Shown: positions 10,670 through 22,508 of the stretch, piece after piece
How positions within the stretch are numbered: the first letter of the stretch is position 1
Layout of the letters: the number at the start of each line of letters is the position of its first letter
Assembly (NCBI RefSeq): GCF_051401765.1
Contig: NW_027480492.1
Location: forward strand, 2,294,001-2,358,000
Source of the DNA: Calliopsis andreniformis
Lineage: Eukaryota; Arthropoda; Insecta; Hymenoptera; Andrenidae
Reading direction: 5' to 3'
Length of the DNA: 64,000 bases
Translations under genes and position numbers: made by a program
Notes under the pieces: generated by a model
What the model was told of the DNA's origin: nothing
Databases searched by the model: none
Seen by the model: the letters and a program-made list of their open reading frames with translations, nothing else

Positions 10670-12850
10670 ATCCTCAAACTTCAATCCTCACTCCTCAGCC
10701 CTCAAACCTCAATCCTCAACCCTCAGCCCTCATCTTCAATCCTCAATCCTCAATCCTCAATCCTCAATCTTCAATCCTCAATACTCAACCTTCAATCCTC
10801 AATCCTCAGTCCTCAAACCTCAATCCTTATTCTTCAATACGCAATACCCAATCCTCAATCTTCAATCCTCAATCCTCAATCCTCAATCCTCAATCTTCAA
10901 TCCTCAATGCTCAACCTTCAATCCTCAATCCTCAGTTCTCAAACCTCAATTCTGAATTCTCAATCCTGAATCCTCAATCTTCAGCCCTCAGTCCTCAGCA
11001 ATCAGTTGTCAATCCTCAGTCCCAAATCCTCAACCATCAACCGTCAGTCCTCAATTCACAATCCTCAATCCTCAATGTTCAACCATCAATCATCAATCCT
11101 CAATGTTCAATCCTCAACACTCAATCCTCAATTCTCAATCCTCAATGCTCTATACTCAATCCTCAATCCTCAATCCTCAATCCTCAATCCACAATCCCCA
11201 ATCGTCAATCCTCAATCCTCAACCATCAATCCTCAATCCTCGATCCCCAATCCTCAGTCCACGACACTCAACCTTCAATCCTCAAACCTCAATCGTCAAT
11301 CCTCAATCCACAATCCCCAATCGTCAATCCTCAATCCTCAACCATCAATCCTCAATCCTCGATCCCCAATCCTCAATCCTCAATCGTCAATCCTCAAACC
11401 TCAACCTTCAATGCTCAACCCTTAACCCTGTTTCCTCAATCCTCAATCCTCAATTTTCAATCCACAATAGAATAACCTCAATTCTCAGTTTTCTATACTC
11501 AGGCCTCAATCTTCAATCGTCAGTCCTCAATCCTCAATCTACAACCCTCAATCCTCAATCCTCAGTCCACGACACTCAACCTTCAATCCTCAAACCTCAA
11601 TCGTCAATCCTCAATCCTCAACCTACAATCCTCAAACCTTAATCCTCAATCCTCATTCTTCAATCCTCAATACCCAATCCTGAATCTTCAATCCTCAATC
11701 CTCAATCCTCAACTCTCAATCCTCAATCCTCCATCCTCAGACCTCAAACATCAACACTCAATCCTCAGACCTCGTCCTCAATCCACAACCCTCAATCCTC
11801 AATCCTCAATCTTCAATCCTCAATCCTCAATCCTCAATCCTCAATCCTCAATCCTCAGTCCTCAAACCTCAATCCTGAATCCTCAATCCTGAATCCTCAA
11901 TCTTCAGCCACCACTCCTCAACAATCAGTTGTCAATCCTCAATCCTCAATAGAGTATCATCAATTCACAGTTTTCATTACTCAATACTCAATCTGCAATC
12001 TTGAAATCTCTATCCACAAACATCAATTCTCATCACTCAACCATCAACAGTCAGTCCCCAATCCTCAATATTCAATCCTCAATCCTCAATCCACAATCCT
12101 CAAACTTCAATCCTCACTCCTCAGCCCTCAAACCTGAATCCTCAACCCTCAGCCCTCATCTTCAATCCTCACTCCTCAATCCTCAATCCTCAATCTTCAA
12201 TCCTCAATACTCAACCTTCAATCCTCAATCCTCAGTCCTCAAACCTCAATCCTTATTCTTCAATACTTAATACCCAATCCTCAATCTTCAATCCTCAATC
12301 CTCAATCCTCAATTCTCAATCCTCAATCCTCAGTCCTCAGCCCTCAAACCTCAATCCTCAACCCTCGGTCCTCATCCTCAATCCTCAATCCTCAATCCTC
12401 AATCCTCAATCTTCAATCCTCAATACTCAACATTCAATCCTCAATCCTCAGTTCTCAAACCTCAATTCTGAATTCTCAATCCTGAATCCTCAATCTTCAG
12501 CCCTCAGTCCTCAACAATCTGTTGTGAATCCTCAGTCCCAAATCCTCAATCCTCAACCCTCAGTCCTCATCCTAAATTCTCAATTCTCAGTCCTCAATCC
12601 TCAATCCTCAATCCTCAACCCACAGCCCTCATCCTCAGTCCACAACCCTCAATCCTCAATCCGCAATCTTCAATCCTCAATCCTCAACCCTCAATCCTCA
12701 ATCCTCAATCCTCATTCTTCAATCCTCAATACCCAATCCTGAATCTTCAATCCTCAATCCTCAATCCTCAATTCTCAATCCTCAACCCTCAATCCTCAGA
12801 CCTCAAACATCAATACTCAATCCTCAGTCCTCGTCCTCAATCCACAACCC
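10670..12850 (+). repeat. Block X, copy 1 (X1)
   Basis: This is a ~2.1-kb block containing heptads, the E block (landmark AATAGAATAACCTCAATTC near 11,466), C landmark (11,948) and J landmark (near 12,510, with CAATCTGTTGTG). It matches X2 at offset 15,458 and X3 at offset 17,573 with few differences, although those copies lie 15-18 kb away inside a different repeat family. Differences from both other copies include ACAGTCAGTCCCC near 12,047 for ACACTCAGTCCCC. Confidence 0.85.
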
Positions 12851-14157
12851 TCAATCCTCAATCCTCAATCTTCAATCCTCAATCCTCTATCCTCAATCCT
12901 CAATCCTCAATCCTCAGTCCTCAAACCTCAATCCTGAATCCTCAATACTGAATCCTCAATCTTCAGCCCTCACTCCTCAACAATCAGTTGTGAATCCTCA
13001 ATCCTCAATAGAATATCCTCAATTCACAGTTTTCAATACTCAATCCCCATTCTTCAATCTTCATATCTCAATCCACAAACATCAATTCTCATCGCTCAAC
13101 GCTCAACACTCAGTCCTTAATCTTCAATCCTCAATCCTCAATCCTCAATCTTCAATTCTCAATACTCAATCTTCAATCCTCAATCCTCGATTCTCAATCC
13201 CCAATATTCAATCCTCAATCCTCGATCCTCAATCCTCAATCCTCATGCTTCAATCCTCAATACCCAATCCTCAATCTTCAATCCTCAGTCCTCAATCCTG
13301 AATTCTCAATCCCCAATCCTCAATCCTCAGACCTCAAACATCAATACTCAACACTCAGTCCTCGTCCTCAATCCACAACTCTCAATCCTCAATCCTCAAT
13401 CCTCAATCCTTAATCCTCAACCCACAGCCCTAATCCTCAATCCTCATTCCTCAATTCTCAGTCCTCAATCCTCAATCCTCAATTCTCAATCCTCAATCCT
13501 CAGTCCTCAAACCTCAGTCCTGATTCCTCAATCCTGAATCCTCAATCTTCAGCCCTCACTCCTCAACAATCAGTTGTCAATCCTCTATCCTCAATAGAAT
13601 ATCCTCAATTCACAGTTTTCAATACTCAATCCCCATTCTTCAATCTTCATATCTCAATCCACAAACATCAATTCTCATCGCTCAACCCTCAACACTCAGT
13701 CCTTAATCTTCAATCCTCAATCCTCAATCCTCAATCTTCAATTCTCAATACTCAATCTTCAATCCTCAATCCTCAATTCTCAATCCTCAATATTCAATCC
13801 TCAATCCTCGATCCTCAATCCTCAATCCTCATGCTTCAATCCTCAATACCCAATCCTCAATCTTCAATCCTCAGTCCTCAATCCTGAATTCTCAATCCCC
13901 AATCCTCAATCCTCAGACCTCAAACATCAATACTCAACACTCAGTCCTCGTCCTCAATCCACAACTCTCAATCCTCAATCCTCAATCCTCAAACCTCAAT
14001 CCTCAACCGTCAGTCCTCTTCCTCAATCCTCAAACATCAATACTCAATCCTCAATCCTCAATCCTCAATCCTCAATCCTCAATCCTCAATATTCAACACA
14101 CAATCCTCAGCCATGGATCCTCAATACTCAACCATCAATCCTCAATTCTCAATACCC
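12851..14157 (+). repeat. Tandem pair of A1 segments (~586 bp) leading into the 2.64-kb array
   Basis: Two A1 landmarks start near 13,007 and 13,593. The downstream marker CTCATGCTTC recurs at 13,242 and 13,828, offset 586. The first copy has GTTGTGAATCC before A1, the second GTTGTCAATCC followed by CTATCC. The segment from about 13,790 is also copied at about 19,500 (offset 5,709). It ends with CCATGGATCC and the first B landmark of the ordered array. Confidence 0.8.
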
Positions 14158-15461
14158 AATAGAATATCCTGAATTCTCATGGTTCAATACTCAATCCACA
14201 AAACCCAATAATCAAACCTCAGTCCTCAAACATCAATTCTCAGCACTCAATCCTCAATACTCAGTCCTCTCTCTTCAATCCTCCATCCTCAATTCTCAAT
14301 CCTCAAGCGTCAATTCTCAACCCTCAATCCTCAACCCTCAATCCTCAGTCCTCAACCTCAATCCGGAATCCTCAATTCTTAATCCTCAATCTTCAGCCGT
14401 CAGTCCTCAACAATCAATTGTCAATCCTCAATCCTCAATAGAATATCCTCAATTCACAGCTTTCAATACTCAATCCCCATTCTTCAGTCTTCATATATCA
14501 ATCCACAAACATCAATTCTCATCACTCAACGCTCAACACTCAGTTCTCAATCTTCAATCCTGAATCCTCAATCCTCAATCCTCAATCCTCAATCCTCAAT
14601 CCTCAGTAATCAGTCCTCAATCTTCAATACTGAATCGTCAATCCTCAGTCCTCAATCCTCAATCCTCAATTCTCTTTCCTCAAACCTCAATCCTCAACCC
14701 TCAGTCCTCATCCTCAATCCTCAATCCTCAATCCTCAATCCTCAATCTTCAATCCTCAATACTCAATCCTCAATCTTTAGCCCTCATCCTCAATCGTCAA
14801 TCCTCAATTCTCAGTCCTCAATTCTCAATCCTCAATTCTCAATCCTCAATCATCAGTCCTCAGCCCTTAAACCTCAATCCTCAACCCTCAGGCCTCATCC
14901 TTAATCCTCAGTCCTCAATCCTCAATCCTCGATCCTTAATCCTCAATCCCCAATCTTCAATCCTCAGTCCCAAATGCTCAGTCTTCAATACTCAATCCTC
15001 AATCCTCAATCTTCGATCCTCAATACTCAATCTTCAATCCGCAATCCTCAATCCTCAATTCTCAATCCTCAATCCGCGTTCTCCAATCCTCAATACCCAA
15101 TCCTGAATCTTCAATCCTCAATCCTCAATCCTCAACTCTCAATCCTCAATCCTCAATACTCAGACATCAAACATCAATACTCAACCCTCAGTCCACGTCC
15201 TCTTTCCACAAACCTCAATCCTCAATCCTCAATCTTCAATACTCAATCCCCTATCCTCAATCCTCAATCCTCAATCCTCAATCCTCAATCCTCGATCCAC
15301 AATCCCCAATCGTCAATCCTCAATCCTCAACCATCAATCCTCAATCCTCGATCCCCAATCCTCAATCCTCAATCCTCAATCCTCAAACCTCAACCTTCAA
15401 TGCTCAACCATTAATCCTGAATCCTCAATCCTCAATCCTCAATCCTCAATTCCCAATCCTC

Positions 15462-15560
15462 ATTAGAATATCCTCAATTGTCAGTTTTCTATACTCAATC
15501 CTCAATCTTCAATATTCAAATCTCAATCCTCAAACCTCAAACCTCAATCCTCAATGATCA
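15462..15560 (+). repeat. D landmark family, representative copy
   Basis: Hallmark TTAGAATATCCTCAATTG, then TCAGTTTTCTATACT, CAATATTCAAATC, two AAACCTC heptads and AATGATC. Starts, to a few bases: 1,052; 6,553; 6,741; 15,462; 19,288; 21,171; 23,820; 32,211; 34,867; 37,502; 39,496; 41,944; 43,344; 44,730. Absent after 46 kb. Confidence 0.87.
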
Positions 15561-15721
15561 ATCCTCAATCCGCAATCCTCAGTCCTCAACCCTCAGCCCT
15601 CATCCTCATGCCTCAATCCTCAATCCTCAATCCTCAATCTTCAATCCTCAATACTCTACCTTCAATCCTCAATCCTCAGTCCTCAAACCTCAATTCTGAA
15701 TTCTCAATCCTGAATCCTCAA

Positions 15722-15830
15722 TCTTCAGCCCTCAGCCCTCAACAATCAGTTGTTAATCCTCAGTCCCAAATCCTCAATCCTCAACCCTCAGTCCTCATCC
15801 TAAATTCTCAATTCTCAGTCCTCAATCCTC
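15722..15830 (+). repeat. J landmark family, representative copy
   Basis: CAGCCCTCAGCCCTCAAC, CAATCAGTTGT, CAGTCCCAAATCC and CTCATCCTAAATTCTC in order. It shares its first part with the lead-in to A1, A2 and C, but runs on into heptads in place of the AATAGAATATCC hallmark. Present in all regions from 4 to 64 kb. It carries a phase slip (ATCCTA, six bases) and, in most copies, a GAATTC site. Confidence 0.82.
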
Positions 15831-16959
15831 AATCCTCAATCCTCAACGCACAGCCCTCATCCTCAATCCACAACCCTCAATCCTCAATCCGCAATCTTCA
15901 ATCCTCAATCCTCAATCCTCAATCCTCAATCCTCAATCCTCATTCTTCAATCCTCAATACCCAATTCTGAATCTTCAATCCTCAACCCTCAATCGTCAAT
16001 TCTCAATCCTCAATACTCAATCCTCAGACCTCAAACATCAATACTCAATCCTCAGTCCTCGTCCTCAATCCACAACCCTCAATCCTCAATCCTCAATCTT
16101 CAATCCTCAATCCTCTATCCTCAATTCTCAATCCTCAATCCTCAGTCCTCAAACCTCAATCCTGGATCCTCAATACTGAATCCTCAATCTTCAGCCCTCA
16201 CTCCTCAACAATCAGTTGTGAATCCTCAATCCTCAATAGAATATCCTCAATTCACAGTTTTCAATACTCAATCCCCATTCTTCAATATTCATATCTCAAT
16301 CCACAAACATCAATTCTCATCGCTCAACCCTCAACACTCAGTCCTCAATCTTCAATCCTCAATCCTCAATCCTCAATCTTCAATTCTCAATACTCAATCT
16401 TCAATCCTCAATCCTCAATTCTCAATCCTCAATACTCAATCCTCAATCCTCGATCCTCAATCCTCAATCCTCATGCTTCAATCCTCAATACCCAATCCTC
16501 AATCTTCAATCCTCAGTCCTCAATCCTGAATTCTCAATCCTCAATCCTCAATCCTCAGACCTCAAACATCAATACTCAACCCTCAGTCCTCGCCCTCAAT
16601 CCACAACTCTCAATCCTCAATCCTCAATCCTCAAACCTCAATCCTCAACCGTCAGTCCTCTTCCTCAATCCTCAAACATCAATACTCAATCCTCAATCCT
16701 CAATCCTCAATCCTCAATCCTCAATCCTCAATATTCAACACACAATCCTCAGCCATGGATACTCAATACTCAACCATCAATCCTCAATTCTCAATACCCA
16801 ATAGAATATCCTGAATTCTCATTGTTCAATACTCAATCCACAAAATTCAATAATCAAATCTCAATCCTCAAACATCAATTCTCAGCACTCAATCCTCAAT
16901 ACTCAGTCCTCTCTCTTCAATCCTCCATCCTCAATCCTCAATCCTCAAGCGTCAATCCT

Positions 16960-19268
16960 CAACCCTCAATCCTCAACCCTCAATCCTCAGTCCTCAACCT
17001 CAATCCGGAATACTCAATTCTGAATCCTCAATCTTCAGCCGTCAGTCCTCAACAATCAATTGTCAATCCTCAATCCTCAATAGAATATCCTCAATTCACA
17101 GCTTTCAATACTCAATCCCCATTCTTCAGTCTTCATATATCAATCCACAAACATCAATTCTCATCACTCAACGCTCAACACTCAGTTCTCAATCTTCAAT
17201 CCTCAATCCTCAATCCTCAATCCTCAATCCTCAATCCTCAATCCTCAATCCTCAGTAATCAATCCTCAATCTTCAATACTGAATCGTCAATCCTCAGTCC
17301 TCAATCCTCAATCCTCAATTCTCTTTCCTCAAACCTCAATCCTCAACCCTCAGTCCTCATCCTCAATCCTCAATCCTCAATCCTCAATCCTCAATCTTCA
17401 ATCCTCAATACTCAATCCTCAATCCTCAGCCCTCATCCTCAATCGTCAATCCTCAATTCTCAGTCCTCAATCCTCAATCCTCAATTCTCAATCCTCAATC
17501 ATCAGTCCTCAGCCCTCAAACCTCAATCCTCAACCCTCAGCCCTCATCCTTAATCCTCAGTCCTCAATCCTCAATCCTCAATCCTTAATCCTCAATCCCC
17601 AATCTTCAATCCTCAGTCCCAAGTGCTCAGTCTTCAATACTCAATCCTCAATCCTCAATCTTCGATCCTCAATACTCAATCTTCAATCCGCAATCCTCAA
17701 TCCTCAATTCTCAATCCTCAATCCGCGTTCTTCAATCCTCAATACCCAATCCTGAATCTTCAATCCTCAATCCTCAATCCTCAACTCTCAATCCTCAATC
17801 CTCAATACTCAGACCTCAAACATCAATACTCAACCCTCAGTCCACGTCCTCTTTCCACAACCCTCAATCCTCAATCCTCAATCTTCAATCCTCAATCCCC
17901 TATCCTCAATCCTCAATCCTCAATCCTCAATCCTCAATCCTCGATCCACAATCCCCAATCGTCAATCCTCAATCCTCAACCATCAATCCTCAATCCTCGA
18001 TCCCCAATCCTCAATCCTCAATCCTCAATCCTCATACCTCAACCTTCAATGCTCAACCATTAATCCTGAATCCTCAATCCTCAATCCTCAATCCTTATTC
18101 TTCAATACTTAATACCCAATCCTCAATCTTCAATCCTCAACCCTCAATCCTCAACCCTCAATCCTCAGTCCTCAACCTCAATCCGGAATACTCAATTCTG
18201 AATCCTCAATCTTCAGCCGTCAGTCCTCAACAATCAATTGTCAATCCTCAATCCTCAATAGAATATCCTCAATTCACAGCTTTCAATACTCAATCCCCAT
18301 TCTTCAGTCTTCATATATCAATCCACAAACATCAATTCTCATCACTCAACGCTCAACACTCAGTTCTCAATCTTCAATCCTCAATCCTCAATCCTCAATC
18401 CTCAATCCTCAATCCTCAATCCTCAATCCTCAGTAATCAATCCTCAATCTTCAATACTGAATCGTCAATCCTCAGTCCTCAATCCTCAATCCTCAATTCT
18501 CTTTCCTCAAACCTCAATCCTCAACCCTCAGTCCTCATCCTCAATCCTCAATCCTCAATCCTCAATCCTCAATCTTCAATCCTCAATACTCAATCCTCAA
18601 TCCTCAGCCCTCATCCTCAATCGTCAATCCTCAATTCTCAGTCCTCAATCCTCAATCCTCAATTCTCAATCCTCAATCATCAGTCCTCAGCCCTCAAACC
18701 TCAATCCTCAACCCTCAGCCCTCATCCTTAATCCTCAGTCCTCAATCCTCAATCCTCAATCCTTAATCCTCAATCCCCAATCTTCAATCCTCAGTCCCAA
18801 GTGCTCAGTCTTCAATACTCAATCCTCAATCCTCAATCTTCGATCCTCAATACTCAATCTTCAATCCGCAATCCTCAATCCTCAATTCTCAATCCTCAAT
18901 CCGCGTTCTTCAATCCTCAATACCCAATCCTGAATCTTCAATCCTCAATCCTCAATCCTCAACTCTCAATCCTCAATCCTCAATACTCAGACCTCAAACA
19001 TCAATACTCAACCCTCAGTCCACGTCCTCTTTCCACAACCCTCAATCCTCAATCCTCAATCTTCAATCCTCAATCCCCTATCCTCAATCCTCAATCCTCA
19101 ATCCTCAATCCTCAATCCTCGATCCACAATCCCCAATCGTCAATCCTCAATCCTCAACCATCAATCCTCAATCCTCGATCCCCAATCCTCAATCCTCAAT
19201 CCTCAATCCTCATACCTCAACCTTCAATGCTCAACCATTAATCCTGAATCCTCAATCCTCAATCCTCA
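16960..19268 (+). repeat. 1,178-bp tandem duplication inside beta-1
   Basis: About 16,960-18,090 is repeated at about 18,138-19,268. The AATCCGGAATAC marker recurs exactly 1,178 bases apart (17,002 and 18,180), and the M segments start at 17,623 and 18,801 with no difference I could see over their ~440 bases. Between the copies sits a ~48-bp stretch of different origin (18,090-18,138). Confidence 0.9.
18090..18138 (+). repeat. Short block-X patch at a duplication junction
   Basis: The sequence TCCTTATTCTTCAATACTT, with its continuation, interrupts beta sequence here. The same stretch belongs to block X downstream of its C landmark (near 12,250, 27,709 and 29,823), where TTATTCTTCAATACTTAATA is the diagnostic piece. 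No other HOR unit has it at this position. Best read as template-switch or conversion filler at the 1,178-bp duplication junction. Confidence 0.75.
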
Positions 19269-19866
19269 ATCCTCAATTCCCAATCCTCATTAGAATATCC
19301 CCAATTGTCAGTTTTCTATACTCAATCCTCAATCTTCAATATTCAAATCTCAATCCTCAAACCTCAAACCTCAATCCTCAATGATCAATCCTCAATCCGC
19401 AATCCTCAGTCCTCAACCCTCAGCCCTCATCCTCAAGCCTCAATCCTCAATCCTCAATCCTCAATCTTCAATCCTCAATCCTCAATTCTCAATTCTCAAT
19501 ACTCAATCCTCAATCCTCGATCCTCAATCCTCAATCCTCATGCTTCAATCCTCAATACCCAATCCTCAATCTTCAATCCTCAGTCCTCAATCCTGAATTC
19601 TCAATCCCCAATCCTCAATCCTCAGACCTCAAACATCAATACTCAACACTCAGTCCTCGTCCTCAATCCACAACTCTCAATCCTCAATCCTCAATCCTCA
19701 AACCTCAATCCTCAACCGTCAGTCCTCTTCCTCAATCCTCAAACATCAATACTCAATCCTCAATCCTCAATCCTCAATCCTCAATCCTCAATCCTCAATA
19801 TTCAACACACAATCCTCAGCCATGGATCCTCAATACTCAACCATCAATCCTCAATTCTCAATACCC

Positions 19867-22508
19867 AATAGAATATCCTGAATTCTCATGGTTCAATACT
19901 CAATCCACAAAATCCAATAATCAAACCTCAGTCCTCAAACATCAATTCTCAGCACTCAATCCTCAATACTCAGTCCTCTCTCTTCAATCCTCCATCCTCA
20001 ATTCTCAATCCTCAAGCGTCAATTCTCAACCCTCAATCCTCAACCCTCAATCCTCAGTCCTCAACCTCAATCCGGAATCCTCAATTCTTAATCCTCAATC
20101 TTCAGCCGTCAGTCCTCAACAATCAATTGTCAATCCTCAATCCTCAATAGAATATCCTCAATTCACAGCTTTCAATACTCAATCCCCATTCTTCAGTCTT
20201 CATATATCAATCCACAAACATCAATTCTCATCACTCAACGCTCAACACTCAGTTCTCAATCTTCAATCCTGAATCCTCAATCCTCAATCCTCAATCCTCA
20301 ATCCTCAATCCTCAGTAATCAATCCTCAATCTTCAATACTGAATCGTCAATCCTCAGTCCTCAATCCTCAATCCTCAATTCTCTTTCCTCAAACCTCAAT
20401 CCTCAACCCTCAGTCCTCATCCTCAATCCTCAATCCTCAATCCTCAATCCTCAATCTTCAATCCTCAATACTCAATCCTCAATCCTCAGCCCTCATCCTC
20501 AATCGTCAATCCTCAATTCTCAGTCCTCAATTCTCAATCCTCAATTCTCAATCCTCAATCATCAGTCCTCAGCCCTTAAACCTCAATCCTCAACCCTCAG
20601 GCCTCATCCTTAATCCTCAGTCCTCAATCCTCAATCCTCAATCCTTAATCCTCAATCCCCAATCTTCAATCCTCAGTCCCAAATGCTCAGTCTTCAATAC
20701 TCAATCCTCAATCCTCAATCTTCGATCCTCAATACTCAATCTTCAATCCGCAATCCTCAATCCTCAATTCTCAATCCTCAATCCGCGTTCTCCAATCCTC
20801 AATACCCAATCCTGAATCTTCAATCCTCAATCCTCAATCCTCAACTCTCAATCCTCAATCCTCAATACTCAGACATCAAACATCAATACTCAACCCTCAG
20901 TCCACGTCCTCTTTCCACAAACCTCAATCCTCAATCCTCAATCTTCAATACTCAATCCCCTATCCTCAATCCTCAATCCTCAATCCTCAATCCTCAATCC
21001 TCGATCCACAATCCCCAATCGTCAATCCTCAATCCTCAACCATCAATCCTCAATCCTCGATCCCCAATCCTCAATCCTCAATCCTCAATCCTCAAACCTC
21101 AACCTTCAATGCTCAACCATTAATCCTGAATCCTCAATCCTCAATCCTCAATCCTCAATTCCCAATCCTCATTAGAATATCCTCAATTGTCAGTTTTCTA
21201 TACTCAATCCTCAATCTTCAATATTCAAATCTCAATCCTCAAACCTCAAACCTCAATCCTCAATGATAAATCCTCAATCCGCAATCCTCAGTCCTCAACC
21301 CTCAGCCCTCATCCTCATGCCTCAATCCTCAATCCTCAATCCTCAATCTTCAATCCTCAATACTCTACCTTCAATCCTCAATCCTCAGTCCTCAAACCTC
21401 AATTCTGAATTCTCAATCCTGAATCCTCAATCTTCAGCCCTCAGCCCTCAACAATCAGTTGTTAATCCTCAGTCCCAAATCCTCAATCCTCAACCCTCAG
21501 TCCTCATCCTAAATTCTCAATTCTCAGTCCTCAATCCTCAATCCTCAATCCTCAACGCACAGCCCTCATCCTCAATCCACAACCCTCAATCCTCAATCCG
21601 CAATCTTCAATCCCCAATCCTCAATCCTCAATCCTCAATCCTCAATCCTCATTCTTCAATCCTCAATACCCAATTCTGAATCTTCAATCCTCAACCCTCA
21701 ATCGTCAATTCTCAATCCTCAATACTCAATCCTCAGACCTCAAACATCAATACTCAATCCTCAGTCCTCGTCCTCAATCCACAACCCTCAATCCTCAATC
21801 CTCAATCTTCAATCCTCAATCCTCTATCCTCAATTCTCAATCCTCAATCCTCAGTCCTCAAACCTCAATCCTGGATCCTCAATACTGAATCCTCAATCTT
21901 CAGCCCTCACTCCTCAACAATCAGTTGTGAATCCTCAATCCTCAATAGAATATCCTCAATTCACAGTTTTCAATACTCAATCCCCATTCTTCAATATTCA
22001 TATCTCAATCCACAAACATCAATTCTCATCGCTCAACCCTCAACACTCAGTCCTCAATCTTCAATCCTCAATCCTCAATCCTCAATCTTCAATTCTCAAT
22101 ACTCAATCTTCAATCCTCAATCCTCAATTCTCAATCCTCAATACTCAATCCTCAATCCTCGATCCTCAATCCTCAATCCTCATGCTTCAATCCTCAATAC
22201 CCAATCCTCAATCTTCAATCCTCAGTCCTCAATCCTGAATTCTCAATCCTCAATCCTCAATCCTCAGACCTCAAACATCAATACTCAACCCTCAGTCCTC
22301 GCCCTCAATCCACAACTCTCAATCCTCAATCCTCAATCCTCAAACCTCAATCCTCAACCGTCAGTCCTCTTCCTCAATCCTCAAACATCAATACTCAATC
22401 CTCAATCCTCAATCCTCAATCCTCAATCCTCAATCCTCAATATTCAACACACAATCCTCAGCCATGGATACTCAATACTCAACCATCAATCCTCAATTCT
22501 CAATACCC
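19867..22508 (+). repeat. 2.64-kb HOR unit alpha-2
   Basis: 2,642 bp, at offset 5,709 from alpha-1 throughout: B, A2, M, D, J and A1 all shift by exactly 5,709. Few substitutions were seen, for example CAATGATAAATCC near 21,262 for CAATGATCAATCC, and CAATCCCCAATCC near 21,609. It keeps CCATGGATCC and the alpha forms of M. This is a recent copy of alpha-1. Confidence 0.9.

Larger units (their letters stand above)
14158..16799 (+). repeat. 2.64-kb HOR unit alpha-1
   Basis: Reference unit, 2,642 bp, B to B. Order: B (14,158), A2 (about 14,437), G segment with CAGTAATCA, M segment (about 14,974-15,414, with CCGCGTTCTCC and CCACGTCCTCTTTCC), D (about 15,462), J (about 15,740), A1 (about 16,235), then CTCATGCTTC. 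Alpha hallmarks are CCATGGATCC before B, CTCATGGTTC within B, and AATCAAACCTCAGTCC after B. The heptad before AATCCGG is one base short. Confidence 0.9.
16800..19866 (+). repeat. 2.64-kb HOR unit beta-1, rearranged (3,067 bp)
   Basis: Beta hallmarks are CCATGGATAC before B, CTCATTGTTC in B, CCGCGTTCTTC in M. The A2-M part is tandemly duplicated (offset 1,178) and the J-A1 part after D (near 19,288) is largely missing: D to CTCATGCTTC is about 250 bp here against about 1,010 bp in alpha-1. The net change gives 3,067 bp. The end joins a copy of the 13.79-kb sequence. Confidence 0.88.
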
